In this document: one piece after another, positions 51,876 through 60,933 of the stretch
Position numbering within the stretch: the first letter of the stretch is position 1
Layout of the letters: each line of letters starts with the position of its first letter
From: Pseudomonas pisciculturae
Lineage (GTDB): Bacteria > Pseudomonadota > Gammaproteobacteria > Pseudomonadales > Pseudomonadaceae
Assembly: GCF_015461805.1 (NCBI RefSeq)
Contig: NZ_JACVZE010000009.1
Location: 124,001 to 188,000, forward strand
DNA length: 64,000 nucleotides
Direction: 5' to 3'
The notes under the pieces: model-generated
Seen by the model: only the letters and a program-made list of their open reading frames with translations
Told to the model about the DNA's origin: nothing
The model's database searches: none
Translations under genes and position numbers: made by a program

Positions 51876-52339
51876 AACAAATCGTAAAAGCCAAGGTTGT
51901 GCCCAGTAGACCGATCACTGAGGCCGACATCGACAAGGCAATCGCCCGTGGGCGCAAGACACGGCACCTCTATGCCCGCGCCAGCTCCGTGCGTTATGAA
52001 GACAACTGCATTTCCATCGGCTTCAGCGACGGCAGTCGGGTTGTACTCCCGGTGGCCGGCCTGCCCGAGTTCGAGGGGTTTTCCCTGGAGGACTTTGAGC
52101 AACTGGAGGTCGGCTTTGGCGGCAAGGCACTGTGCTGTGAGGCCAAGGACCTGGATGTTTCGGTCACGGGCCTGATCGCCACCAGCAAACCCCTGATGGA
52201 CCTGGCCACCAGCCTTGTAGCAGCGCGCAACGGTCGCAAGAGCAGTGCGGCCAAGGCTGCCGCTGCACGAGCCAATGGTAAAAAAGGCGGGCGGCCGCGC
52301 AAGGATGTTCCTGAAAACACCGATCCAACGGATGCATGA
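51872..52339 (+). CDS. DUF2442 protein with C-terminal AT-hook-like tail
   Basis: 155-residue protein. The DUF2442 domain (about 50-115; SSVRYEDNCISIGFSDGSRVVLPVAGLPEFEGF) is preceded by a short helical N-terminus (ITEADIDKAIARGRK) and followed by an Ala/Lys-rich tail ending KKGGRPRKD, an AT-hook-like DNA-binding motif. In paired systems the DUF2442 partner could be the antitoxin or autoregulator (inference). Translation is coupled to the DUF4160 gene by ATGA overlap. A REPIN follows. Confidence 0.75.
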   Translation: MKQIVKAKVVPSRPITEADIDKAIARGRKTRHLYARASSVRYEDNCISIGFSDGSRVVLPVAGLPEFEGFSLEDFEQLEVGFGGKALCCEAKDLDVSVTGLIATSKPLMDLATSLVAARNGRKSSAAKAAAARANGKKGGRPRKDVPENTDPTDA

Positions 52340-52347
52340 AGATCCAA

Positions 52348-52437
52348 TGTGGGAGGGGGCTTGCCCCCGATTGCAGTGTGTCAGTTACCGAATATATAGA
52401 CTGGTACACCGTCATCGGGGGCAAGCCCCCTCCCACA
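52348..52437. repeat. REPIN (gggggcttgcccccgat type)
   Basis: Complete inverted REP pair between the convergent DUF2442 and trmA genes. Confidence 0.95.
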
Positions 52438-52463
52438 TTTTTGACCTATGGCGTCTGGCGGAT

Positions 52464-53543
52464 TTATCGGCGGGTCAACAGAACCCCAGACTCCATATGA
52501 TGCGTCCACGGAAACTGGTCAAACATCGCGCACTGCGTAATCTTGTGCGTGTCATGCAACTGCGCAATGTTCGCCGCCAACGTCTCCGGGTTGCAGGAGA
52601 TGTACAGGATGTTGTCGAAGCGGCGGGTCAGTTCGCAGGTGTCTGGGTCCATGCCGGCGCGCGGCGGGTCGACGAACACGCTGCCGAATTCGTAGCTTTT
52701 CAGGTCGATGCCCTGTAGGCGACGGAACGGGCGCACTTCGTTGAGCGCCTCGGTGAGTTCTTCGGCAGAGAGGCGCACCAGGGTGACGTTATCTACCGCG
52801 TTTTCATCGAGGTTGCTCAGTGCTGCGTTCACCGAAGTCTTGCTGATCTCGGTGGCCAGCACTTTGCGCACGCGGGTCGCGAGCGGCAGGGTGAAGTTGC
52901 CATTGCCGCAGTACAGTTCAAGCAAGTCATCCGGGCGATCGCCCAGGGCCTCGTACGCCCAGTTGAGCATCTTCTGGTTCACCGTGCCGTTGGGCTGGGT
53001 GAACGCGCCTTCGGGTTGGCGATAGCTGAAGGTGCGCCCGCCGACGTCGAGCTTTTCCACTACATAGTCATGGCCGATCACATCACGCTTGCCCTTGGAG
53101 CGGCCGATGATGCTCACGTTCAAGTCAGCGGCGAGCTTGTTCGCGGCGGTGTGCCAGTGCTCGTCCAGTGGGCGGTGATAGCACAGAGTGATCATCGCAT
53201 CGCCGGCCAGGGTGGTGAGGAACTCCACCTGGAACAGCTTGTGGCTCAGGGCGGCGCTGGCTTGCCAGGCGGCCTTGAGTTGCGGCATCAACTGGTTGAT
53301 GCGCAGGCTTGCGATGGGGAACTCTTCGATCAGGATCGGCGTGCGCTTGTCGTCCTTGGAAAACATCGCGTAGTGGCGCTCACCGCCTTCGCGCCAGAGG
53401 CGGAACTCCGCCCGCAGGCGGAAGTTCTGCAGCGGCGAGTCAAATACCTGCGGCTCGGGTGCATCGAACGGGGCGAGCAGGTCACGCAAGCGCGTGACCT
53501 TGTCTTGCAGTTGAGCGGTGTAGCTTGCGGCGTCAAAAGTCAT
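52464..53543 (-). CDS. trmA: tRNA (uracil-54-C5)-methyltransferase TrmA
   Basis: 359-residue SAM-dependent enzyme forming ribothymidine at tRNA position 54. Motifs are LELYCGNGNFTLPLATRVRKV for SAM, VFVDPPRAGMDPDT, nucleophilic Cys in ILYISCNPETLAAN, and the C-terminal base Glu in MESGVLLTRR. The length is typical and no TRAM domain is present, as in TrmA. Its start overlaps the upstream purine permease stop by four bases, indicating an operon. Confidence 0.96.
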   Translation of the reverse strand: MTFDAASYTAQLQDKVTRLRDLLAPFDAPEPQVFDSPLQNFRLRAEFRLWREGGERHYAMFSKDDKRTPILIEEFPIASLRINQLMPQLKAAWQASAALSHKLFQVEFLTTLAGDAMITLCYHRPLDEHWHTAANKLAADLNVSIIGRSKGKRDVIGHDYVVEKLDVGGRTFSYRQPEGAFTQPNGTVNQKMLNWAYEALGDRPDDLLELYCGNGNFTLPLATRVRKVLATEISKTSVNAALSNLDENAVDNVTLVRLSAEELTEALNEVRPFRRLQGIDLKSYEFGSVFVDPPRAGMDPDTCELTRRFDNILYISCNPETLAANIAQLHDTHKITQCAMFDQFPWTHHMESGVLLTRR

Positions 53544-54835
53544 GCGTTGAACCAGCCCAGCTTGATCACAAACAGAATCGACAGAATCACCAGCGCCGGG
53601 TTCAGCTCACGGTAGCGGCCCGAAAGCAGCTTGATGGCGGTCCAGGCGATGAAACCGAAGGCGATGCCGTTGGCGATGGAGTAAGTGAAGGGCATCGCCA
53701 GGGCGGTGATCACCACCGGCGCTGCAACAGTGATTTCATCCCAGTCGATCTCGGCCAGGCCTTGGGTCATCAGCACGGCCACAAACAGCAGCGCTGGTGC
53801 GGTGGCGTAGGCCGGCACGCTGGCAGCCAGTGGCGAGAAGAACAAGGCCAGCAGGAACAGGATCGCCACCACGATGGCGGTCAAACCCGTACGGCCACCG
53901 GCGCTCACGCCCGCAGCCGATTCGATGTAACTGGTGGTGGTCGAGGTGCCCAGCAGGGAACCGGCCATGGCGGCGGTGCTGTCGGCGATCAGCGCACGGC
54001 CCATTTTCGGCATGTGGCCGTCCTTGCCCATCAGGCCGGCGCGCTTGGCGACGCCGATCAGGGTGCCGGAGTTATCGAACAGGTCTACGAACAGGAAAGC
54101 GAAGATCACGCTGACCAGGCCAATGTCCAGCGCGCCCTTGATATCCAGCTGCAAGAACGTCGGCGCCAGGGATGGCGGCATCGAGGTCACGCCGATGAAC
54201 GGGGTGAAGCCCAGCACGATGGACGCGATGGTTACCGCCAGGATGCCGATCAGCACGGCGCCACGTACGGCCAGGGCTTCCAGCGCGACGATCAGCACAA
54301 AACCGAGGGTGGCCAGGATCGGCGCCGGTTGTTTCAGGTCGCCCATGCCCACCATGGTGGCCGGGTTGCTCACCACGATACCGGCGTTATGAAGCGCGAT
54401 CAGCGCCAGGAACAGGCCGATACCGGCAGCAATTGCCGAGCGCAGGGGCAGGGGGATGGCGTTGATGATCCACTCGCGAATGCGGAAGATCGACAGCAGG
54501 AAGAACAGCACCGCCGAAATAAAGACCGCCCCCAGCGCAACTTGCCAGGTGTGGCCCATGTGCAGCACCACGGTATAAGTGAAAAACGCGTTGAGGCCCA
54601 TGCCCGGTGCCAGCGCGATCGGGTAGTTGGCGATCAGGCCCATCACCGTCGAACCAATGGCGGCGGCCAGGCAGGTCGCGACGAACACCGCGCCTTTATC
54701 CATGCCGGTCTCACCCAGAATGCTCGGGTTCACGAACAGGATGTAGGCCATGGCCAGGAATGTGGTGATACCCGCGAGAATCTCGGTGCGCACATTGGTG
54801 TTGTGGGCTTTGAGTTGAAACAGCTTTTCCAGCAT
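53540..54835 (-). CDS. NCS2 (AzgA-type) purine permease
   Basis: 431-residue inner-membrane transporter with about 14 helices, of the AdeP/PurP/GhxP group: FLAMAYILFVNPSILGETGMD, the conserved substrate helix DLFDNSGTLIGVAKRAGL, and SLLGTSTTTSYIESAAGVSAGGRTG. It probably imports adenine or guanine/hypoxanthine with protons. The ATG at 54835 has AGGGAG eight bases upstream; a longer in-frame extension of 46 residues has no family match. Confidence 0.92.
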   Translation of the reverse strand: MLEKLFQLKAHNTNVRTEILAGITTFLAMAYILFVNPSILGETGMDKGAVFVATCLAAAIGSTVMGLIANYPIALAPGMGLNAFFTYTVVLHMGHTWQVALGAVFISAVLFFLLSIFRIREWIINAIPLPLRSAIAAGIGLFLALIALHNAGIVVSNPATMVGMGDLKQPAPILATLGFVLIVALEALAVRGAVLIGILAVTIASIVLGFTPFIGVTSMPPSLAPTFLQLDIKGALDIGLVSVIFAFLFVDLFDNSGTLIGVAKRAGLMGKDGHMPKMGRALIADSTAAMAGSLLGTSTTTSYIESAAGVSAGGRTGLTAIVVAILFLLALFFSPLAASVPAYATAPALLFVAVLMTQGLAEIDWDEITVAAPVVITALAMPFTYSIANGIAFGFIAWTAIKLLSGRYRELNPALVILSILFVIKLGWFNA

Positions 54836-55008
54836 GCCGGCTCCCTGTGACGCTATTTTGCGTCGTGATTTGTTGACCTCTAAGTCAAAGCACAAACTGC
54901 GCCAAGCGCCTTTGGTTTCAGAGAGGATCGGAAAAAGCGGCGCATGATACCAGCAGCCGGGGCCTTGAGGCATACTGCGCCGACGTTTAAACCAAGGTCG
55001 CCGCCCAC

Positions 55009-55455
55009 ATGAAAAAAGCCACCGCGTGGAGTCTAGCTCTGATCCCCATTATTGGCCTGTGGCTCGGCGCAGCACCGGCGTGGAGCGCGACTGCACCGCC
55101 TTTGAGCGAGGTGCGGGTGTTCAAGGTCGAATCGGCGGGTTGCACCGAAACCATTCCGGAGCGAGCGCAGGGCACGCAAATGTGCACGCACCGTGGGCCC
55201 ACCAAGGTGTCGGTGATGGAAGTGGGCCTGGGCAATAACCCTGTGGGCAAATTCGATGGCGCCGTGCTCAACGGGCAACGCACGCCGGTGTGCCAGGTCG
55301 GCAGCATCAGCCAGGTGTGCAACGGCGCGGGTACGTTGATGGGCTACATCTATGTATTTGACCTGAATGTCGAGGCCCCGGGCTGGTTCGAATACACCAA
55401 TTCGTCCATCAACGGCCCGCAGAACACCTTGAAGACGATGCTCAATATCCGCTGA
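55009..55455 (+). CDS. secreted DUF4879 (YolA-like) protein
   Basis: 148-residue exported protein: signal peptide (MKKATAWSLALIPIIGLWLGAAPAWSA), then a domain with four cysteines (ESAGCTET, TQMCTHRG, TPVCQVGSISQVCNGAG) probably in two disulfides, and a beta-rich end (MGYIYVFDLNVEAPGWFEYTNSSING). It resembles the DUF4879/YolA family; function unknown. It stands alone between the permease and the molybdenum enzyme genes. Confidence 0.7.
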   Translation: MKKATAWSLALIPIIGLWLGAAPAWSATAPPLSEVRVFKVESAGCTETIPERAQGTQMCTHRGPTKVSVMEVGLGNNPVGKFDGAVLNGQRTPVCQVGSISQVCNGAGTLMGYIYVFDLNVEAPGWFEYTNSSINGPQNTLKTMLNIR

Positions 55456-55551
55456 TCAATCCCCTTGAACGCTCATAACACCGGGCAGTCGTACCCCTGA
55501 GACGGCGACTTTCCTGAACGCCGCGGATGTACACCAACCCGTGAGGTGTTT

Positions 55552-56061
55552 ATGAGCGCAACTCCCAACGGCGCGGCGGCCCAGCCGTTCGTCAGTCACC
55601 CGATTCGCCTGCGCCTCAACGGCGAGGATCGCCAACTGGATGTGTTGCCCTGGACCACATTGCTGGACCTGCTGCGTGAACAACTCGACCTGACCGGTAG
55701 CAAAAAGGGCTGCGACCACGGCCAATGCGGCGCGTGCACCGTGCTGCGTGATGGCAAACGCGTCAACGCCTGCCTGACGTTGGCGGTGATGTGCGACGGT
55801 GCTGAGTTGACCACCATCGAAGGCTTGGCCAGCGGCGACGTGCTCCACCCGATGCAGCAAGCCTTTATCAAGCGCGACGCCTTCCAATGCGGGTACTGCA
55901 CCCCCGGGCAGATCTGCTCTGCCGTGGGCCTGATGAACGAAGGTCGCGCCCACGACACTGCGCAAATCCAGGAACTGATGAGCGGCAACCTGTGCCGCTG
56001 TGGTGCCTACGGCAACATCCGTGACGCCATTGAAGATGTCGTGTTGGGAGGTGAGCAATGA
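55552..56061 (+). CDS. paoA: 2Fe-2S subunit of PaoABC-type aldehyde oxidoreductase
   Basis: 169-residue iron-sulfur subunit of a xanthine-dehydrogenase-family enzyme. Eight cluster cysteines are present: CDHGQCGAC plus NACL for the first 2Fe-2S, and QCGYCTPGQIC with NLCRCGAYG for the second. Unlike E. coli PaoA (YagT), there is no twin-arginine signal peptide, so this complex is predicted to be cytosolic. The ATG at 55552 has GAGG upstream; a GTG six bases earlier is an alternative. The stop overlaps the paoB start by four bases. Confidence 0.9.
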   Translation: MSATPNGAAAQPFVSHPIRLRLNGEDRQLDVLPWTTLLDLLREQLDLTGSKKGCDHGQCGACTVLRDGKRVNACLTLAVMCDGAELTTIEGLASGDVLHPMQQAFIKRDAFQCGYCTPGQICSAVGLMNEGRAHDTAQIQELMSGNLCRCGAYGNIRDAIEDVVLGGEQ

Positions 56062-57047
56062 ACCCCTTCCAGTACAGCAAGCCCGTGGATGTGCACGAAG
56101 CCGTGCACCTGAGCAGCGCCGCTTCGCGCTTTATCGCCGGCGGCACCAACCTGCTGGACTTGATGAAAGAAAACATCAGCCGTCCCGAGCACCTGATAGA
56201 CATCACCGGCCTGCCGTTGCACGAAGTGGAAGAAACCGCCCACGGAGGTGTGCGCATCGGCGCATTGGTCAGCAATGCCGACCTGGCCTGGCACCCGCTG
56301 ATCGAGCAGCGTTACCCGTTGTTGTCCCAAGCGATCCTCGCCGGCGCCTCGCCGCAACTGCGCAATATGGCCAGCACCGGCGGCAATCTGTTGCAGCGTA
56401 CCCGTTGCTACTACTTTTACGACGCCGCCGTGCCCTGCAATAAACGCGAGCCCGGCAGCGGCTGCCCGGCGCGTACCGGCCTGAACCGCATCCACGCGAT
56501 TCTCGGCGCCAGCGACCAATGCGTCGCCACTCACCCCTCGGATATGTGCGTGGCCCTGGCTGCGCTGGAGGCGCGCGTGCATGTGCAAGGCCGCGCAGGT
56601 GCTCGGGTTATGGAGTTCGCCGACTTCCATCGCCTGCCCGGCGACACGCCCCAGCGCGACAACCTGCTGGCCGACGATGAACTGATCACCGCCATTGAGT
56701 TGCCCGCCGACAACCTGGCCACTCACAGCAATTACCTGAAAATTCGCGACCGCGCCTCCTACGCCTTTGCCCTGGTGTCTGTCGCCGCCGCCCTGGAGTT
56801 GGACGGCGACCAGATTATCGACGCGCGCCTGGCCCTTGGCGGTGTGGCCCACAAACCCTGGCGTGACCGTGCGGTAGAGGCTTCGCTGATTGGCCAGACG
56901 GTCAGCCGCGAAACCTTCAGCCACGCCGCCGACGCCCTGCTGCAAGACGCCGAGCCCTTGGAACACAACGGCTTTAAGATCAAGTTGGCGCGCCGCGCAA
57001 TCATCCGTGCATTAAGTGACGCCGCTGTCGCAGGAGACCGCCCATGA
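56058..57047 (+). CDS. paoB: FAD subunit of PaoABC-type aldehyde oxidoreductase
   Basis: 329-residue FAD-binding subunit. FAD loops are FIAGGTNLLDLMKENISRP and NMASTGGNLLQRTRCYYF. An extra cysteine-rich insertion (CYYFYDAAVPCNKREPGSGCPAR, then DQCVATHPSDMCVAL) matches the 4Fe-4S site special to PaoB/YagS. It passes electrons from the 2Fe-2S subunit to an acceptor. It overlaps paoA and paoC by four bases on each side. Confidence 0.92.
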   Translation: MNPFQYSKPVDVHEAVHLSSAASRFIAGGTNLLDLMKENISRPEHLIDITGLPLHEVEETAHGGVRIGALVSNADLAWHPLIEQRYPLLSQAILAGASPQLRNMASTGGNLLQRTRCYYFYDAAVPCNKREPGSGCPARTGLNRIHAILGASDQCVATHPSDMCVALAALEARVHVQGRAGARVMEFADFHRLPGDTPQRDNLLADDELITAIELPADNLATHSNYLKIRDRASYAFALVSVAAALELDGDQIIDARLALGGVAHKPWRDRAVEASLIGQTVSRETFSHAADALLQDAEPLEHNGFKIKLARRAIIRALSDAAVAGDRP

Positions 57048-59227
57048 CTGCCATCGGCAAACCATTGGACCGTGTCGACGGTCTGCTCAAAGTCACCGGC
57101 CAGGCACGCTATGCCGGTGAGTTTCCCGAAGCGGGCTTGCTGCATGGCAGTGTGGTGTCCAGCAACATTGCCAAGGGTCGCGTGATCAGTATCGATACGT
57201 CCAGGGCGCTCGCGCTGCCGGGCGTGGTGAGGGTGCTCAGTCACCTCAATCGCCCCAAGATCGCCAGTTACGACGAGGCCTTCGCTGATGACGATGCGGC
57301 GGATGGCTCGCCGTTTCGCCCGCTGTACAATGACCGCGTGCTGTACAGCGGCCAGCCCCTGGCGCTGGTGATTGCTGACAATCTGGAGCTGGCGCGGCAT
57401 GCGGGCTCCCTGGTGCAGATCGAATACGAAGCCGAAGCCTTTGACACCGATTTGGTCGCCCAACAGTCACACGCGCACCCCTCGCCGCAAACGCCGCCCG
57501 CGCCACGTGGAAACTTCCAGGCCCAATGGAATGCGGCCGCCGTCAGCCTCGATCTGCACTACAGCACCCCGGTCGAACACCACAACCCCATGGAACCCCA
57601 CGCCAGCACCGTGCTGTATCAAGCCGATGGCAGCCTGCATATCCACGACAAAACCCAAGGCCCGCAGAACTGCCAGGCCTATGTGCAAAAAGTCTTCGGC
57701 CTGGATAAAAGCCAGGTACGCATCTTTGCCGCCTTCGTGGGCGGCGCATTTGGCTCTGGCCTGCGCCCGCAGTACCAGTTGCCGTTGGCGGTGATGGCGT
57801 CTTTGGCGCTGAAACGCTCGGTGCGCGTGACTTTGACTCGCCAGCAGATGTTCACCTTCGGCTATCGCCCGCGCACTTTGCAGCGTCTGCAAATGGGTGC
57901 CGCGGCCGACGGCACGTTACTCGCGCTCGGCCACACCGCCATCGGCCAGACCTCGCGTTTCGAGGACTTTAGCGAGCACGTGGTGGAATGGAGCGGCATG
58001 CTCTATCACTGCGATAACGTGCAGCTGACCTACAACCTGGTGCCGCTGGATGTGTTCACGCCGTTGGACATGCGCGCCCCCGGTGCCGCCCTCGGCGTAA
58101 TCGGCCTGGAATGTGCCATGGACGAGGTGGCCTGCGCGTTAGGGCTCGACCCGGTACAGCTGCGGCTGATCAACTACGCCGAGCGCAATCAAAACGAAGA
58201 CCAGCCCTGGTCCAGCAAGGCCCTGCGCGAGTGTTACAGCGAAGGCGCCGAGCGCTTTGGTTGGTCGCAGCGCAATCCGGAACCGCGCAGCATGCGCGAC
58301 GGCCGCCAGTTGATAGGCTGGGGCATGGCCGGCGGCGTGTGGGAAGCCATGCAGATGAAGGCCAGCGCCAAGGCGCGTATCGACGCCCAAGGCAAGCTGA
58401 CGGTGAGCAGCGCCACCACCGATATCGGCACCGGCACTTATACGGTGATGACCCAGATTGCCGCGCAGGCCAGCGGCGTGGCGGTCGAAGACGTCACCTT
58501 TCTGCTCGGCGATTCTTCATTGCCGACCGCACCCTTGCAGGGCGGCTCGTTTACCGTTTCTTCGGTCGGTACGGCTGTGCAACAAGCCTGTGAAGCGCTT
58601 AATGCCAAGTTGCTGGAAGTCGCCAGGCAGACCTATCCCGTGTTCAAGGACGTCGAGGCCTTGCGCTTTGAAGACGGCCAACTGCATACCGGCGATGTGA
58701 GTGTGTCGCTGGCACAGCTGGTCAAGGACGCAGGCGAAGACGCGCTTGAAGTACAGGTCGACAGCGAGCCCGACAAAAAACGCGAAGGGTATTCAACCGC
58801 CACTCACTCGGCGGTGTTCGTCGAAGTGCGGGTAGACGAAGACCTGGGCACCATCAAGGTCAGCCGTGTTGTCAGCGCCATTGCAGCGGGGCGCGTGGTC
58901 AACCCGAAGATGGCCCGCAGCCAGATTCTCGGCGGCGTGGTGTGGGGCATCGGCATGGCCTTGCATGAGGAGACGCAGGCCGACCATCAATTGGGGCGTT
59001 TCATGAACCACAGCCTGGCGGAATACCACATCCCGGTGAATGCCGATATCGGCGAGATTGACGTGGTTTTTGTGGAGGAACACGACGAGATCGTGAATGC
59101 ATTGGGGTCAAAGGGCGTGGGCGAGATCGGCATTGTCGGGGTGGCGGCGGCGGTGGCGAATGCGGTGTATCACGCCACTGGCAAGCGGGTAAGGGACTTT
59201 CCCATCACCTTGGATAAGGTGTTGTAA
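57044..59227 (+). CDS. paoC: molybdenum subunit of PaoABC-type aldehyde oxidoreductase
   Basis: 727-residue molybdopterin-binding catalytic subunit. Domain order: Ald_Xan_dh_C (about 15-125; VTGQARYAGEFPEAGLLHGSVV), then the cofactor-binding region with FVGGAFGSGLRPQ, DMRAPGAALGVIGLECAMDE and LQGGSFTVSSVG, and the catalytic Glu in GSKGVGEIGIVG. It oxidises aldehydes (aromatic aldehydes in E. coli PaoC) to acids; the exact substrate here is inferred. No XdhC-like chaperone (paoD) is adjacent: a REPIN and a convergent MFS gene follow. Confidence 0.92.
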   Translation: MTAIGKPLDRVDGLLKVTGQARYAGEFPEAGLLHGSVVSSNIAKGRVISIDTSRALALPGVVRVLSHLNRPKIASYDEAFADDDAADGSPFRPLYNDRVLYSGQPLALVIADNLELARHAGSLVQIEYEAEAFDTDLVAQQSHAHPSPQTPPAPRGNFQAQWNAAAVSLDLHYSTPVEHHNPMEPHASTVLYQADGSLHIHDKTQGPQNCQAYVQKVFGLDKSQVRIFAAFVGGAFGSGLRPQYQLPLAVMASLALKRSVRVTLTRQQMFTFGYRPRTLQRLQMGAAADGTLLALGHTAIGQTSRFEDFSEHVVEWSGMLYHCDNVQLTYNLVPLDVFTPLDMRAPGAALGVIGLECAMDEVACALGLDPVQLRLINYAERNQNEDQPWSSKALRECYSEGAERFGWSQRNPEPRSMRDGRQLIGWGMAGGVWEAMQMKASAKARIDAQGKLTVSSATTDIGTGTYTVMTQIAAQASGVAVEDVTFLLGDSSLPTAPLQGGSFTVSSVGTAVQQACEALNAKLLEVARQTYPVFKDVEALRFEDGQLHTGDVSVSLAQLVKDAGEDALEVQVDSEPDKKREGYSTATHSAVFVEVRVDEDLGTIKVSRVVSAIAAGRVVNPKMARSQILGGVVWGIGMALHEETQADHQLGRFMNHSLAEYHIPVNADIGEIDVVFVEEHDEIVNALGSKGVGEIGIVGVAAAVANAVYHATGKRVRDFPITLDKVL

Positions 59228-59256
59228 CCCGATTTTCCAGATTATGGAGATCCAAA

Positions 59257-59346
59257 TGTGGGAGGGGGCTTGCCCCCGATTGCAGTGGGTCAGCTGGCAC
59301 AAATGCTGACTGACACATCGCTATCGGGAGCAAGCCCCCTCCCACA
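59257..59346. repeat. REPIN (mixed gcccccgat/gggagcaagc arms)
   Basis: Inverted REP pair between paoC and the convergent MFS gene. One arm is the gcttgcccccgat type, the other the atcgggagcaagc variant, so the stem carries one mismatch: a recombinant or drifting element. Confidence 0.93.
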
Positions 59347-59368
59347 TTGGCCTTATTGCCATATTGAG

Positions 59369-60616
59369 TTAGGTGGTGGGCTTGATGGTTTCTTCCAACG
59401 GAACATGCATCCGATCCCGATTCGCCAAGGTGGGGAACAACTTTATCCACACCCCCGTCACCACCAACGTACCAATCCCACCCATCACCACCGCGGGCAC
59501 CGTGCCAAACCAATGGGCGGTAATCCCCGATTCAAACTCCCCCAACTGATTCGACGCGCCGATAAACAAGCCGTTGACCGCACTGACCCGCCCGCGCATT
59601 TCATCGGGCGTTTCCAACTGCACGAACGACGCGCGGATCACCATGCTGATCATGTCTGCCGCGCCCAGTACCACCAGCACCGCCAATGAAAACCAGAACG
59701 AGGTGGACAGGCCGAACGCAATGGTCGCCACGCCGAATACACCCACGGCGGTGAACATCACGCGACCGACTTTGCGGTCCACCGAGAACCGCGCCAGCCA
59801 CAGCGACATCAACAACGCCCCCACCGCTGGCGCCGAGCGCAGCAGGCCCAGGCCCCAGGCGCCGGTGAGCAGGATGTCCTTGGCGAACACCGGCAGCAAT
59901 GCAGTGGCGCCGCCCAGCAGCACGGCGAACAGGTCCAAGGAGATGGCGCCGAGGATGTCCGGGCGACTGCGGATAAAGCGGATGCCGGCCAGCAGCGAAT
60001 CCAGGGTGGCCTTGCCTTTGTTGAGCGGGGTCTGGCGGGCGGGCAGGTTGAGGGTCAGCACACAGGCAATGAGGTACAGCACCACGGTGGGGCCATACAC
60101 CCACACGCTGCCAAACGCATACAGCAAACCGCCCAAGGCCGGTGCGACGATGGTTGCCAACTGCTGGGCCGATTGCGACGAGGCCACCGCCCGCGGGAAT
60201 AACGCACTGGGCACAATGCTTGGCAGCATGGCCTGGGTGGTAGGCATTTCAAATGAGCGCGCAGCGCCAAGCAGGAACGCGAGGATAAATATCATCTCGC
60301 GGGTCACGTTGCCGGTCAGGCCGCCGATGGCCAGCGAAAGCGCAATCAGCGCCTGCACGGTCTGGCAGATGGCAGCGACCTTGCGTCGCTCATAGCGGTC
60401 GGCAACATGCCCGGTGTGCAGCATAAACAGCACGCGCGGTACGAACTCCACTAAACCCACCAAACCGAGGTCGAGCACATTGCCGGTTAGTTGATAGAGG
60501 TTCCAGCCAATGGCCACGGTGAGCATCTGGAAGCCGCTGGCGGTGAAGATACGTGCCAGCCAGAACGCGATGAAAGGGCGGTGGTGACGCAACAGCAACA
60601 CGGGTTCACTAGGCAT
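59369..60616 (-). CDS. MFS transporter, EntS-like
   Basis: 415-residue major facilitator of the MFS_3/EntS group with 12 predicted helices (RPFIAFWLARIFTASGFQMLTVAIGWNLYQLTG, HTGHVADRYERRKVAAICQ, ETPDEMRGRVSAVNGLFIGASNQLGEFESG). Members export siderophores, macrolides or other small molecules; the substrate is unknown. It is divergent from cioA across a 317-base region. Confidence 0.88.
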   Translation of the reverse strand: MPSEPVLLLRHHRPFIAFWLARIFTASGFQMLTVAIGWNLYQLTGNVLDLGLVGLVEFVPRVLFMLHTGHVADRYERRKVAAICQTVQALIALSLAIGGLTGNVTREMIFILAFLLGAARSFEMPTTQAMLPSIVPSALFPRAVASSQSAQQLATIVAPALGGLLYAFGSVWVYGPTVVLYLIACVLTLNLPARQTPLNKGKATLDSLLAGIRFIRSRPDILGAISLDLFAVLLGGATALLPVFAKDILLTGAWGLGLLRSAPAVGALLMSLWLARFSVDRKVGRVMFTAVGVFGVATIAFGLSTSFWFSLAVLVVLGAADMISMVIRASFVQLETPDEMRGRVSAVNGLFIGASNQLGEFESGITAHWFGTVPAVVMGGIGTLVVTGVWIKLFPTLANRDRMHVPLEETIKPTT

Positions 60617-60933
60617 CGGGAGTTCAGGTCAAGGCCGGAGGGAGCACCGAGATTATCACTAAGTTGTAACAGATAGTTGCAACAACTGAGCTGAGGCAGT
60701 CTGTCACGCGGCAAAAGACCACGCCGTCCTACAGCGAAAACCGGACTACTCTTTCAGCAATGCTTGATCCAGATCAAAACCTCCCCAGGGATTGCTCTGG
60801 CGGCCTCAGGGCCAGATTCCCTACGTGGTGAGTTAAAAAAGAAACGAATTGAAATTCGCCAGACTCCATATCCGTGGGGGCAGTGGGTGCAGGCTCCCGC
60901 CAGCAGCCGGTATTACCTGACAGAGGAAGACAT
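60617..60933. promoter_or_regulatory. MFS - cioA divergent promoter region
   Basis: A 317-base gene-free stretch. It holds the ANR box at 60764-60777 and, nearer the MFS gene, an inverted repeat agttgt...acaact (about 60663-60688) containing the related words gttgtaac and gttgcaac, a possible operator for the MFS gene. A short open frame running through the right half into cioA has no family match before the cioA ATG. Confidence 0.55.
60764..60777. promoter_or_regulatory. ANR/FNR box upstream of cioAB
   Basis: TTGATCCAGATCAA, a perfect TTGAT-N4-ATCAA palindrome, 157 bases before the cioA ATG. ANR represses cioAB under low oxygen in P. aeruginosa (established there); the same control is inferred here. 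Confidence 0.85.

Noticed and set aside
847..59346. Regularly recurring palindromic repeats resembling a CRISPR array
   Set aside because: The repeats are dispersed singly over tens of kilobases between genes, come as inverted pairs, and have no spacer array or cas genes. They are REP/REPIN elements.
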